A stretch of DNA of 64,000 nucleotides from Papaver somniferum (Eukaryota > Streptophyta > Magnoliopsida > Ranunculales > Papaveraceae). The stretch covers positions 132,271,466 through 132,335,465 of the forward strand of contig NC_039365.1 of the NCBI RefSeq assembly GCF_003573695.1, given 5' to 3'. Under the pieces are notes generated by a model. It worked only from the letters and a program-made list of their open reading frames with translations, had not been told where the DNA came from and ran no database searches. Below are positions 1 through 12,845 of the stretch, one piece after another. The position numbers were made by a program, and so were the translations under genes. Positions within the stretch are counted from its first letter, which is position 1; each line of letters opens with the position of its first letter.

Positions 1-876
1 TCCGTAAGTTCACTTATGTCGAGCATAATCAATTAAATTGATCACTTTTTGTGTTTAATTTGTTTGTGTATTCCGATTAAATTAATCATTTGTTTACTTA
101 TGATTAATTTGATTGAGTTTTTGGATATAAAAATCATTCCTATGGTTTTAGTGTCCAATAAAATCCTTCTTTTCTTTTGAAATTAAGGTCACTCTTGTTG
201 TTCTTTCGGGAATGACATCAAATGGGGGAGAGTTCTTTTGAACTTGTGCTTAATGGTCATATCTTGAGGGGTGTGCGGCTGTGGAATTTTAGAGGGGTTA
301 TATTGTATCTTTAAACTCCTTGATGAATGCATTTAGCTTCGGCTTTATGATTGCATCTAAATTAGTTGGTATGTATTTTTTCTTTTAGTCATGAAATGTC
401 TCTTTCGGAAATTTCATTATGATCCTGTTGTTGTACCTTTGCCAATTTTATTGACAAAAAGGGGGAGAATTAATATGTAGTTCACACTACAAATACATAT
501 GGTTTTCGGATCACTATGTAAGGGGGAGTGGTTTCCATGTGAGATGGAGTATTGACTAAGGGGGAGTGATACATATCACCATAGTATTATTGTTGAAGTT
601 ATGATACAATTTAACTTTGACACCATGTAATAATACTATGACACTGTATAACAATGATCGAGAACTATGTTTTCTCATTGTTATAGATACAGATCTTCAA
701 CAACGGTGATGCTGAACTTACAACCTTTGGGATCATTGGAGCACTTGGAAGTGACGAAGATTTCGAGGAATGTTGAAGATTAGGCATGTGGAATAGGAGC
801 TACTAAAGTTTCATTATCTTTTTTTTATTTCATATGTATTGATAGTTTTGTCACTAAAATTGACAAAGGGGGAGAT
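1..876 (+). mobile_element. 3' internal region of family A copia-like element (copy A1)
   Basis: Non-coding 3' interior of a family A element. It matches the regions just upstream of the other A LTRs (4736-5768, 11371-13062, reverse strand 15440-17131). It contains several GGGGGAG tracts and ends in the polypurine tract AAAGGGGGAGAT immediately before the LTR. The element's 5' part lies outside the window. No ORF of note is visible. Confidence 0.75.
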
Positions 877-3246
877 TGTTAGAGCATTGCTCGGTCGAAC
901 TCACATGCGTTGCTATCTCAAGCATGTTTGTCAATGTTAGTGATCAAAACTATAAGTCTTGATTTCTGGTCTACTATAACTATGTCTCAGACTAGTATAG
1001 AAAGTGTAGTTGAGCTCAAGAACTCCATGGCGATTCATCATACAAAACGAAGAACTACTTAAGGAACCGGTGGAATTTCATCAACTAAAAGGTATGTGGA
1101 GACTTGAACTTATCTATCACTCAAAAGTCTATCTACTCTATCTCCTACTCTTTGAGACAAAAGTCGTTTGCTATATATAGACTTTGATTATGCACATTTG
1201 GTATTTCGAGCCGAGTATATCTCGCCTATCTATATCTCGAAATATGTGTTGGTAAGCTTTCGCTTCAACCAAGTTTATCTTTACCTAGTGACGAAATTCA
1301 TGTTATGTTTCAATCACTTTGAAATTTTTTTTCCGAGTATATATCGCCTATCTATATCTCGAAATAAGAATGTTTCAATGATTGAAATGAGAGTTTAGAT
1401 TATATAACCAATGGTGGACATAAACATTGTTGTGGAAACACATTTATGTACAAGTCCTATTCCTTGATCCAAAGTTTGCGAACTTTGTTGATCAAGAGAA
1501 ACGGAATGTGGCGTAGCCAATTCCGCGAACTCCGTCCGCGAACCGATGGAAGTTTTCGTCCAAGAATTTCTGCTGGAGTTTGTGAACTCCTTCAATGAAC
1601 TTAAGTCCGCAAACCCAGTCCGCGAACTTGAGTAGGTTATATCTAAAGATGATGAACGTGAACTAATACTTATAAATACTAAGGAATGCAGTATGCAAAT
1701 CGTGGCTATAAAGTTCATGAACCGATTCAAGTGAATCACATCATCTTTGCTTCAATCTTGTCTTGTGTAGTACATGAGATTTCCTTGCGATTGAACAACT
1801 CTCTAACTAGTTCATTTGAAGTCATTTGAACTAGTTATGGTGAAGAAGAACATGGTTGATATGAAATGCTCATATGGCTAACCATTTGGTTAACTATTGT
1901 TGAACCAACAAGTGCATACGTTTGGGTACGGTTAACAAACCTAGAAACGTGCATTTCAATTGTGTGTAACAAGCTAAGTTTTCGATCTAACGGTTGAAAG
2001 ATATTAGCTTGAATCCAAATCAGGTTTTCATCTAATGGTGATATTTAGTGCTTTGTTACTAAGCTAACATTGATTGCAAACCATTATTTGAAAGACTATA
2101 TAAAGGAGACATCTAGCATTGTGCAAAACTAATCCCCACACCTTACGTATGATACTAGTTTGCGTGCTAGATTTGAATCTCCTTTAACCTTTGGTTTTCT
2201 TCTTCTAAAACCAGGTTAACGACTTAAAGACTTCATTGGAATTGTGAAGCCAGGCCGATGCTACTTTTATTGTAGTTGTGTGATCTGATCTTGCATCTTC
2301 TATCGTATGAGTACAATCAGATTGATTGGCTTGAGATTAACATCTCTGATAGGCAAGATATAAAAAGTAATCACAAACATCTTCGTCTCATTGTTTTTGA
2401 CCATAACATCTTGTTTCGCTACCATACGATTAAGATTGTTATGAGGTGATTGATAACTCTAGGCTGTTCTTTGGGAATATAAGACCGGATTATCAATTGG
2501 TTCATGTTCACCTTGATTATTATCAAAAGACGGAACAAAAACCTTTAGGTTTTATCTGTGGGAGACAGATTGATCTTTTCATACACTTGTTTGTGTGAGA
2601 AATATTTGTTTATTATCAAGTTTTCGACTTTGGGTCGTAGAAACTCTTAGTTGTGGGTGAGATCAGCTAAGGGAATCAAGTGCGCAGTATCCTGCTGGGA
2701 TCAGAGGCGTAGGGAGTACAACTGTACCTTGGATCAGTGGGAGACTGATTGGGGTTCAACTACAGTCCAGTCCGAAGTTAGCTTGGAGTAGGATAATGTC
2801 TGTAGCGTCTTAATACAGTGTATATTCAATCTGGACTAGGTCCCAGGGTTTTTCTGCATTTTCGGTTTCCTCGTTAAAAAAATTCTGGTGTCTGTGTTAT
2901 TTCTATTTCCGCATTATATTGTTTTATCTTTATAATTGAAATAATACAGGTTGTGCGTTTAGATCATCAATTCGTATATCCAACCTTTGGTTGTTGATTA
3001 TCATTGATTGATCCTTGGATATTGGTCTTTGGTACCATCCAAGTTATTCCTTGTATTTGATAAAGACTCGCCGATTTTTATTAGCTCGAGTAAATCAAAA
3101 CAAGAGAGAGATATTAACTCCTTGAGATACTTTTACCTAGATTGAGTCTGACTGTCTAGTTGATTCTCTAGAAAGTATTTCGGAGTTAATCCATACAGAT
3201 TTCTAAGCGAAATATTGTGTGGTATTGTTAGACCCCCGCTTTTTCA
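877..3246 (+). repeat. Family A long terminal repeat (3' LTR of copy A1)
   Basis: A 2370-bp LTR beginning TGTTAGAGCATTGCTCGG and ending CCCCGCTTTTTCA, directly preceded by the polypurine tract. It is similar over its length to the LTR at 5769-8153 and to the reverse complement of 13063-15439. A TATA box lies about 1.2 kb in. LTRs this long, with a purine tract of this type, are typical of the SIRE/Maximus copia lineage; the lineage assignment is inference. The open reading frames inside are not credible genes. Confidence 0.85.
2097..2104 (+). promoter_or_regulatory. TATA box of A1 LTR
   Basis: TATATAAA in the middle of the LTR, conserved in the other A LTRs (TATATAAG at 7018-7025; reverse strand 14197-14204). 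This is the expected position for the core promoter that separates U3 from R. Confidence 0.55.
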
Positions 3247-4735
3247 CTGAGGATTAGTTTGCTATGCAAACTTCAATATTTATAGACCACGAAAGTTTGG
3301 ACACCAAGGAATTTCCAAAACCGAAAATATTCTCAAGATATGCAATATATTTACAAATTCGGTTTTCATAATTCCTGGAGATGCTCTGTCCAAATATTGA
3401 TCGAAATCTCAGTAAAAAATCTCCAATTAGTAAATGCACATTACCAATTTTTATTTCTAAATATATGAATTTTAATTGCTGGAAACTAAAAGCATATAAA
3501 ACTAAAAATCTTAATTAAAATATTCTCAATTTATTTCGATCCGAGATTCTCCTTTACTTATTAAGGAATACCTTTGAACAATAAAAGATAAGAATTACTG
3601 CACATGTTCAAAGTATGTCGACATCTTTACTTTGTAAATCTTTTTTCATATTTACAATCTTGGAACCGATTTGCCACACTTCCAAACGAGTTTAGAATTG
3701 GTTCATCTGACTTCCAAGAACTATGTGATTGATTATCCTATCAAATCACCATTAATGGGTTTCACGGTTTTACCAAAACATAAAGCTCCGGTTCTATCTC
3801 CATGTGGGTACTAGGATCGGTCACACTAGCTTTCCAAAAATTGATTGACTAGGTACTAGGATCGGTTACCACATAATTATGGTATTTACTCATAATCGGT
3901 TGCACAAGTCATAGGATCGGTTACCAATTACTAAGACTTGCTGTACCTCTTACAAGGATCGATTCCACATACTTGTGATCGGTTCCACCTCTTACTAGGA
4001 TCTGTTCCCCAATGTCTAGAGTTGGTCATACCAATTACAAAATATCAATTATATCATCTCAGGTGATTACTTAAGATTGGTTTCACTAATAAAAGTCATA
4101 CCAATACAAAAGTCAGCCCTTCTGAATAGTTTTACCAAGATAAATAAACAAGTTATGAGCGGCTATACTAAACAAACTTATTGGTAGTCTAAAGATTTGC
4201 AACGAATAACAATACCAATAATCCTAGCGATTTCCCTTTCAATTCATAAAACAAGTTTATGAATTGTACTTCCTTTAAAAGAATATAAAACATTGTTTAC
4301 TAGGACGAAATCTTCACCCATACCCATACATAATCACAATAGCATTCATACGATTATGTCGATTACTTATATACGAAGTTCAAAAGATAGACGTTATACT
4401 TGGTATTGTAATTCCTTAATTCATAGCTTCGCAGTAATGTTTTCAATATGCACGACTTGAAAGATATGTTAGGAATGAAACAGTTCAAGCCAAATATTAC
4501 TAACCTCAAGAGAAAGGATGATGTCGTCGTTGTAGCTCTTTACTTCTTCACATTCTTCAAGTCTTCACGTAATACTTGTAAATCTCATATCCTAGTAACT
4601 TTCTAGCTAACCTATACGAAGTTGACTCTATTAAATAACCAAGCAACTCTTTAAATGAGTTTTGGTTCACTAAAATATTACAACCAAACTTGACATACCA
4701 ATGCTTGGTGGGTTAAACCGAGCAATGCTCTAACA
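3247..4735 (-). repeat. Family B LTR, antisense, 3'-truncated
   Basis: Reverse-strand relative of the repeats at 34333-36477 and 36478-38031. Its start (TGTTAGAGCATTGCTCGG on the minus strand) ends at 4735. Its other end stops abruptly at the A1 LTR terminus, so A1 inserted into this older B LTR and the remainder should lie left of the window. B itself sits inside family A interior sequence, which resumes at 4736. Many short GGTTCC/GATCGGTT-type motifs recur at 3660-4030. Confidence 0.7.
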
Positions 4736-5768
4736 ATGTGTATTTGCATCCGTTAACTATGATTGTCCCATACATGCTCAAAAGTTAAGTCTTTCACATG
4801 TCGATGTGCAAGTATTGATAAAAGATTGAATGAACTTCTGAAAAACAAAAAATAAGCCTATTATGTCATTATGAAAATATTGATAGAAGATAGGATGAGA
4901 TTTTGTTTACAAAGATTAAGTCTATTATATGTCATTGTGAAAATGGTGATAAAAAAATAAAATGAATTTTTGTTTATTCCGCAGTATTGATCTTCCCTGA
5001 TCCATATTTTTTTATGTAAATACTCTGGGGCTCAGTAAGTTCTCTTATGTGAGCATTTTCGATTGAATTAATCATGGGTTCTCTTGTGGTTAATTTAATT
5101 GAGATTTTTGGATACAAATTCATATTCTTATGTAATTTTTTAATATCCAAAGAAATCCTTCTTTTCTTGTGAAAGTAAGGTCGTTCTTGTTGTTCTTTCG
5201 GGAACGACATTTTATGGGGGAGAGTTCTTAATTGAACTTGTGCTTAGTTGCCAAATCCTTGTGGGATATTATAGGGGTTATCTTGTATCTTTATTAACTC
5301 CTTGATGAATGCATTTAGTTTCGACTATATGATTGATTCTAAAAAGTTGATATGTACTTTCTTTTAGTCATGAAGTGTCTCTATGAAAATTTTATTAGGA
5401 TCCCACTAGTTTTCATACCTTTGCCAATTTTATTGACAAAAAGGGGGAGATTAAATGTGTAGTTCACACTACAAATACATATGGTTTTCGGATCATTATG
5501 TAAGGGGGAGTGGTTTTCATGTGAGATGAAGTATTGACTAAGTGGGCGTGATACATATCACCATAGTATTGTTGTCGAAGTTGTAATACAATTGAACTTT
5601 GATGTTGTGTAATAATACTATGACAGTGTGTTACAATGATTGAGATCTATTGTTTTCTCATTGTTATGGCTACGGATCTTTAACAACGATGATGCTGCAT
5701 TGAATATATTTGAAATCATTGGAGTACTTGGAAGTGACAAAGATTTCGAGTAATGTTGAAGAACCAAG
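4736..5768 (+). mobile_element. 3' internal region of family A element (copy A2)
   Basis: Matches the A1 interior (1-876) and the A3 interior near 12260-13062, including the GGGGGAG tracts. About 90 bp just before the LTR, including the polypurine tract seen in A1, is missing; the sequence goes straight from GAAGAACCAAG into the LTR. The small ORFs on either strand are not supported. Confidence 0.65.
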
Positions 5769-8153
5769 TGTTAGAGCATTGCTCGGTCGAACTCGCATGC
5801 GTTGCTATCTCAAGCATGTTTGTCAATGTTAGTGATCAAAACTATAAGTCTTGATTTCTAGTCTACTATAGCTAAGTCTTGGACTAGGATATAAAGTATA
5901 GTTGAGCTCAAGAACTCCATGGCGGATCATCATACAAGATGAATAACTACTCAAGGAGCCGGTGTAACTTCTCGAAAAAAAGGTATGTGAAGACTTGAAC
6001 TTATCTGTCACTCAAAAGTCTATCTATTCTATCTCCTACTTATTGAGACAAAAGTCGTATGCTATATGTATAGACTTTGATTATACACATTTGGTATTTC
6101 GAGCTGACTTTATCTCGCCTATCTATTTCTCGAAATATGCGTTGGTAAGCTTTTGCTTTGGCCAAGTTCATCTTTACCTAGTGACGAAAGTCATGTTACG
6201 TTTCAATCACTTTGAAAATTGCTTTGACGAGAAATGGTTTGTGAATAACAACTATATAACGTCCTCTAAGAATGTTTCAATGATTGAAATGAGAGTTTAG
6301 ATTATATAACCATTGATGGATATAAGCATTCTGTGGAAACACATATATGTATAAGTTCTTATTCCTTGAACCGAAGTTTGCGAACTTTGTTGATCAAGAG
6401 AACCGGAACAAGAGCCGTGAACTCAGTCCGCGAACTGGCGGAAGTTCTCGACTCGAGAAAATCTGCTTGAGTTTGAGAACTCCTTCCGGGAACTTAAGTC
6501 CGCGAACCCAGTCCGGGAACTTAAGTACGCGAACCCAGTCTGCGAACTTGAGTTGGTTATATATAAAGACGATCGTCTGTGAACTCACTTATATAAACTA
6601 AGGAATGCAAATTGCAAACCATGGCTATACAGTTCATGAACCGATTCGAGTGAATCAAATCGTTTTTGCTTCGATTGTGTCTTGTGTAGTTACATAAGAT
6701 ATCCTTGCAATTGAACAACTCTCTAACTAGTTCATTTGAGTCATTCGAACTAGTTATGGTGAAGAAGAATATGGTTTATATGAAAGTGATCATATGGCTA
6801 ACCATTTGGTTAACTATTATTGAACTAACAAATGTACAAGTTTGGGTACGGTTACACAAACCTAGAAACATGCATTTTATTTGTGTGTAACAAGCTAAGT
6901 TTTCGATCTAACAGTTGAAAGATATTAGCTTGAATCTAATCAGGTTTTCATCTAACGGTGAATATTGAATGCTTTGTTACTAAGCTAACATTGATTGCAA
7001 ACCCTGATATGAAAGACTATATAAGGGAGAACTCTAGCAACTGGGAAACCTAATCACCTTACATGTGATACTAGTTGTGTTATCTAGAGTCGATTCTCCT
7101 TTAACCTTTGGTTTCTTCTTAAAAACCAGGTTAACGACTTAAATACTTCATTGGGATTGTGAAGCCGGACCGATACTACTTTCTCGTAGTTGTGTGATAT
7201 GATCTTTCTATTCTATTGTACGAGTACAATCGCAACGATTGGCTTGAGATTGAAATCTCCGATAGGCAAGATATAAAAGTAATCACAAACATCTTCGTCT
7301 CATCATTTGTGATTCCACAATATCTTTTTTCGCCGCGTCGATCAAGATTATTGTGAGGTGATTGATAATACTAGGCTGTTCTTCGGGAGTATAAGTCCGA
7401 GTTATCGATTGGTTCCTGTTCACCTTGATTTATCAAAAGACGGAACAAAACTTGTAGGTATATATGTGGGAGACGGATTTATTTATTATTGTATACTTTT
7501 CTGTGTGATACAGATTTGTTTATTAAAGTCTTCGACTTTGGGTCGTAGCAAGTCTTAGTTGTGGGTGATATCATCTAATGGAATCAACTGCGTAGTATCC
7601 TGCTGGGATCAGAGACGTAAGGAGTGAAATTGTACCTTGGATCAGTGTGAGATTGATTTGGGTTCAAATACAGTCCAGACCAAAGTTAGTTTGTAGTAGG
7701 CTAGTGTCTGTAGAGGCTTATTACAGTGTGTTTTCAATCTGGACTAGGTCCCGAGGTTTTTCTGCATTTGCGTTTTTCTCGTTAACAAAATTCTGGTGTC
7801 TGTGTTATTTCTATTTCCGCATTATATTGTTTATCTTTATAATTGAAATTTCACAGTTTGTGCGTTAGGTTTAATAAATTAGCATATCTGACCTTTGGTT
7901 GTTGATTTAAATTAATTGACACTTGGATATTGGTCTTTGGTACTATCCAAGTTATCTCTCTAGTATTTGATAAAGACTCGCAGATTTCTATTTGCTTGAG
8001 TATAGATCAAATCGAGAGATCGAGATAATATAATTCTTTGATATACTTTATTAAGATTGAGTCTTGTTGATTCTCTTGAAAGTATATTTGAGTTTGTCCA
8101 TATAGATGGCTAAGCGAAATATTGGGTGTGATTTTTGTATCCTCACTTTTTCA
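5769..8153 (+). repeat. Family A LTR (shared by A2 and A3)
   Basis: A 2385-bp LTR from TGTTAGAGC to CACTTTTTCA. It is followed by a primer-binding site and gag, so it is the 5' LTR of A3. It is also preceded by 3' interior sequence (A2), giving an interior-LTR-interior arrangement such as unequal recombination leaves. TATA box TATATAAG at 7018-7025. Confidence 0.85.
6415..6552 (+). repeat. Short tandem repeats inside A LTR
   Basis: Degenerate units of about 26 bp built on GAACTTAAGTCCGCGAACCC repeat here in the U3 part of the LTR. Shorter or rearranged versions occur in A1 (about 1500-1630) and A4 (reverse strand, about 14670-14840). Variable U3 repeats often mark enhancer-like LTR segments; that role is inference. 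Confidence 0.55.
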
Positions 8154-8154
8154 A

Positions 8155-8166
8155 TTGGTATCAGAG
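8155..8166 (+). other. Primer-binding site of A3 (initiator Met type)
   Basis: TTGGTATCAGAG starts two bases after the LTR end. This is the standard plant copia PBS, complementary to the 3' end of initiator methionyl-tRNA. Confidence 0.85.
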
Positions 8167-8219
8167 AAGGAAAACACGTTTAAGACCTTACAAGTTTGTG
8201 TTTGTAGCGATCTGACTCT

Positions 8220-9320
8220 ATGGACAGAGGTGCTATCTCTATTAATGTACCACCAATATTCAATGGCTCTAATTACTTATGGTGTAAAATTGCTACGCGA
8301 GCTTTTCTTCAAGCACGTGATTTTCAATCATGGGTATATGTTGTTAATGGCTATAATGCTCCCGTTGTGGAAGTTGGAGATGTCAACGTTCCCAAGGATA
8401 TTGGTGAATACAGTCCTGCCGAGATACTTGCTGCAAAGAAAATTTCCGACGGTTTGAATGCCATTATACATGCCATTACCCCAAATCTTCAGCACCATGT
8501 GTCAAATTGCACGGGGTCTAAAGATGCATGGGATATCTTAGAAACTGTATTTGAAGGTAACTCCAGTGAAAAGGAAGCTAGGCTTCAAAACCTTAATTCC
8601 GATTGGGAAAACCTTCGTATGGCAGATGAAGATACATTTGATGAGTTAATCACAGGGTGTCTGAAATTGTTAATGCATAATTTGCATTGGGTAAGACTAT
8701 TCCTGAAAAGGACATCGTGATGAAAATTCTCAGATCGCTGTCATCTAGATACGACTCTAAGAAGCATGCCATCATTGAGGGAAATAACCTTGATAATCTC
8801 TCCAGAAATACACTGGTTGGGAAGCTTAAGATCTTTGATCACGATCATTCATCCAAATATAAGGATGTTGCGTTCAAAGCACTAAAGGACACGAAATTAC
8901 TTGATAAAAGTAAAAAAAAAATGTATATCTCTGAAGATGATCACTCTGAGACCGATTCATCAGACGGAGATATTGAAAAATCAGTCTCAATGATCACAAG
9001 ACAGTTTAGGGATATTCTGTTTAAGAGAAGCAAACGGTTCTCCAGAGATAATCCTAAAGCATCAGTCAAACCCCATAATCGTATTCCTCCTAAAAACAGG
9101 ACACAGATGAAACTGATGACGAGGATATGCCTCAGTAATTTAAGTGTAAAGGATTTGGTCATTTTGCAAACGAGTGCCTAGATCGTAGAAAATACACTGG
9201 GAACAAAGATCTTGCTGCAACTCTTGATGAAATGCCTGACAACTATGATTCTAATGAAGACGAGAAATCAAGTGTTGCACTTCTTGGTGAAAATATTGAT
9301 TTTGATAATTGTAGCAATAC
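8220..9320 (+). pseudogene. Copia-type gag (A3), N-terminal and central part, broken
   Basis: Encodes a retrotransposon capsid protein of the UBN2 type. The start at 8220 (MDRGAISINVPP) lies 54 bases after the PBS. The frame is open to about 8680, shifts frame, and continues at 8687-9181 with the charged region. The zinc-knuckle segment (KCKGFGHFANEC) follows at about 9137-9177, but its first Cys codon is replaced by a stop (TAA), so the CCHC knuckle is incomplete. A further open stretch (9232-9320) matches the reverse-strand copy at 17832-18443. The gene is split by the solo LTR beginning at 9321. Confidence 0.8.
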
Positions 9321-10967
9321 TGATAGACACATTTTTGTGCCTACATTGTCCTTAATTTTCAATATTGTTGGTACTCGATTTTGTACTAATTTGGTGTTTT
9401 ATGTTTTTGTAGGTGTTTTTGGATAAATCGACTCGAAAAGTTGTTAAAGGCACCTCCGGAGGACACCCGCTATTCAGACCCTCAGTTTGGATAAGGGGCA
9501 CCTCAGTTACTAAGGGGCATCCAGTTGATAAGGGACACCCTATTTTCTATTCATCATCAGTTGCTACGGGCACCCCTACTCTGGATAGGGGTGACCCTTT
9601 CTTCTTCACGGATTGGACAGTTTTGGCGGGAAAGAGAGCTGCTTTTTGCGGAGATTTCTGGATCGGTTCTGGTGGAGATTTTGTAGGATTTTCAAGTGGG
9701 AATTGGTTGGAAACACCCTGTCACGACCAAAGAAGGTTGGTATGAGCTGTGATTTCGAAGATATAGGGAAATTTTGTTCAGTTCAACCAAAACGGAGAAG
9801 AAGATATATTATCGGCTTCTGTTGGAGAATATGTGGAGATGTTTGGGAGGAATTATACTCTTTGGATTATGTGCTATATATTAGAGGGTCTAGATGATGC
9901 AGAAGGCGTGTGTGAAGATTTCATATCAATCTCGACAAAACAAGGCATTCACGTGCAGGAGAGACACTCGGACTCTGTGGTGATATTTGGAAAGTTTGCG
10001 TGTTTCTACAGCCTGTTGACTCAATCATATGCGTGTACCAGCATGTTTAGAGAGTGTCTGCAGCATTTTAACACATGCACGTGAAGAAAAGGAAACAACA
10101 ATATATTCCGGAGATATTGTATTTACTGTGAGATTATTTTGGAGCGATGAGGAGTTATTATTGTTCCTGTCGACTATATATGGAGAGTGAGGAGAGAATT
10201 GGGATAGTTTAGAGCATACAAAGCCGAGAAAACCAGAGTTACAGAGACGAGTTTTCTGCTGGTGTAGTGAGGAACACGAAGAACTTTAGACCCAATATAA
10301 TTGTCGTTTATCAACAGTGACAACGACAATCCACAGAGGGTCGCAGCGCTACCGTATCAGCGACAGTTTCTTAGTATCGTTCTGTAACAGTATCACTTGT
10401 AACAATTATAAGTGTTACGAATCTCTGTTTTCATACATTTTCATCCTTGTAAGCACATTTTGAGTAATGAAATCATACTTTGAGCGTGCTTCCATCATGA
10501 TGAGCTAGACCCAATCCTTGGGGGCGACGGAGGAAGCTATCTTTCCAATGAAAAAGTGGTAATTCTTAATTATTTAATTTGTGCAATTTTTATTTATGAT
10601 TATTTTCCTAGATTGAAAATAGATTTTATGATTTTTGTTAAACAGTTGTATTTTCTTTTGATGGAACATGCTTAGCCTAGGGTTTTGATGTCTCATGCTT
10701 TGGATTAACATTTGTTGTTTCTAAGAATCTACTTTTGCAATAGTTGAGAATCAATTTGAACATGTGAAATTGCATGATTATAATTAGTATCATTTTAGAA
10801 TTGGTAAATAGCGGAATCCTAGCCCCAGTCTCTCCATAATTCTCACAACACTTTTTATTCGAGTTTGTTATTTTTATTTATAAAAATTAAGTCTAAAAAA
10901 GCTGTTTTCACAAGTCTTGAACGAACCATTACTTACCACTTATACAACCACTGTAAAAATACCATCA
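9321..10967 (+). mobile_element. Solo LTR of gypsy family C inside A3 gag
   Basis: A 1647-bp solo LTR beginning TGATAGACACATTTTTGTG and ending ACCATCA. It is flanked by AATAC (9316-9320) and AATAT (10968-10972), a 5-bp target duplication with one mismatch. The uninterrupted sequence is seen on the reverse strand near 18245-18260, which proves an insertion. It is related to the LTRs of the Athila-like element at 18736-29547. No internal region remains, so LTR-LTR recombination removed it. The ORFs inside are chance. Confidence 0.85.
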
Positions 10968-11370
10968 AATATATATATCAATCTCAATATTCTTTCAGAA
11001 GAAAACTCAATCAATCTGGAAGAAAAAAAATTGACCCATTCTTTGGAAACTCTGTTTGTAATGTTTCAGGTTCCACTATGTGCCTAGATGCGTACACACC
11101 TCAGATTCCTGAATATTATCTAAGATTGATGTGCTCGTTTTGTTCTCTCAAGGGTCAACAAACTTCAACAAAGACCAAATCGATTAGTAAATAAGCTTAA
11201 ACTTGCTTAGAAGACCGCTGAGGTATGTAAGATTTTATCTTCGTCTAAGAAGTTAGTTTCCAAGGACAAAACAAGATCATTAGAAAATAAAGTATGGTCA
11301 AATAATTTTGATAGACAGAGGTCTGTGGATTCCTCTCAAGAGGAAAATGGTGGACAAATTGTTGTTCACC
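10968..11370 (+). pseudogene. Copia-type gag (A3), C-terminal remainder
   Basis: Continues the gag interrupted at 9320. The segment with the FFGNS and SGSTM motifs (about 11035-11085) matches residues in the intact stretch of the A4 copy (reverse strand 17832-18443). The frame breaks near 11150, and the Lys/Arg-rich tail is recognisable only in pieces (about 11170-11330). Confidence 0.7.
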
Positions 11371-11689
11371 GCGACACAACTTGATTGTGTTGATTTATAA
11401 ATCTTGTCTCATGTGCCTGATCAAAAGAGACAAGATTGTGTACCTCTCAGGCTTTAAGAAAAGTTTTGTTTTTTTCTTCTTATTTTCTTAGTTTTATGTC
11501 TATCAATAAAGGAGGGTTATTATCGATAATTCTACTATTTATAGGGTTGAAAGTTGGACGTGTACGAACCTGTTTAAAGGTTTCGAAACCCTACAATCCT
11601 TTTTCCTTCCCTAAAACCTCCTTCTTCTTAAGACTACTTGTTGAGTTATATTGTGATTCCTCTCACGAACCCATACGTTTATGGATACT

Positions 11690-12070
11690 CCAAGCGTCAT
11701 GTCTTCTGATGAGAAGGACGTTAATATGATTGTTAAACCATCAATCATGAAGGAAAAATAAAAATTTCCGTTGCCTCCAACCTTGAAAAGAAAGAGAAGG
11801 AATGTGAGGAAGCCAAGAGTCGTTCCTTCAAATTCTCAGAAGTTTTTTGACATTCTTGAAGTGTTGAAGGAGATGCGAAAGGAGATTCAACAAATAAAGG
11901 ATTTTGTGTTTAAGACTCATTAGATTCAGAAGGCCCTGGTTCGACAACATCAACCGAGAAGGTTTATTGATATCAACTCCTATCTTAATGAACCTTATGT
12001 CCCAATGGTTGTTGGCGACAAGGAGTTGGGGTATGATAAAGAATTCTTCAAAGGTCTTAGTGCCTAGTAA
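11690..12070 (+). pseudogene. Small downstream ORF of family A (ORFx), decayed copy
   Basis: Matches the 136-codon ORF on the reverse strand at 17132-17542: shared blocks include VNMIV, the Lys/Arg-rich stretch, EIQKALVRHH-like residues and the NEPYVPM-like end. Here it is interrupted by stops, for example near 11758. Function unknown. Confidence 0.65.
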
Positions 12071-12529
12071 ATCTTATTTTATTGTTTTGTTTAGAAGAAT
12101 AAATAGAGTTTGGAACAGCCATTATTGCGGTTACACATAGCTATGTCGAACGTTTTAATCTTCATGTTTTTAGGTTTATTTGTTTAAATTATAAAATTGT
12201 TTGGGAGATGATTTTTGCAGTATTAATCTTTATGATTTTATATATTGCAATTTGTTATGGGATATGTGTGTTTGCATCCGTGAACTATGATTGTCCCATA
12301 CCTTGTCAAAAGTTAAGTCTTTCATAAGTCGATATGCATGTATTGATAAAAGAATGAATGGACTTTTGACATCACAAAAGTTAAGCCTATTATGTCATTA
12401 TTGATGGAAGATAGGTTAAAATCTTTTGTTTGCAAGGATTATGTCTATGCGAATAGTGATATAAAATATAATGAATCCTTGTGTATTCCGCAGTATTGAT
12501 CTTCCCTGATCCATATTTTTATGTATTAC

Positions 12530-12845
12530 CGTGAGGCTCCGTAAGTTTTCTTATGTTGAGCACTATTGACTAAGTTGATTATATTCTTATCATTAACTTA
12601 GTTGTTGCTCCATAAATTCTCTTATGTCGAGCATGACCAATTAAATTGATTACTTTTGGTGGTTAATTTGGTTGTGTATTCCGATTAGATTAATTATGGG
12701 ATTTCTTGTGATTAATCTAATTGAGTATTTTTGAGTCTCCACAAGTTCACTTATGTTGAGCATTTCCGATTAAATTAATCATGGGTTCTCTTATGGATAA
12801 TTTAATTGAGTATTTTTGGATTCAAATTCATATTCGTATGTGATT
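12530..12845 (+). repeat. Tandem minisatellite with internal inverted repeats (A3)
   Basis: Three to four degenerate units, mostly about 75-95 bp. Each starts with CTCCGTAAGTT-like sequence and a CTTATGTYGAGCA block, then an AAATTAATC/GATTAATTT inverted pair, ending in ATTGAGTATTTTTG. The same units occur at 1-130, 5025-5120 and, reversed, at 16180-16660. Confidence 0.6.

Noticed and set aside
6394..6601. ORFs with SPRTQSGNLS-type repeats in the A LTR
   Set aside because: Produced by the short DNA repeats in U3 on both strands; no matching ORF in the other A LTRs.
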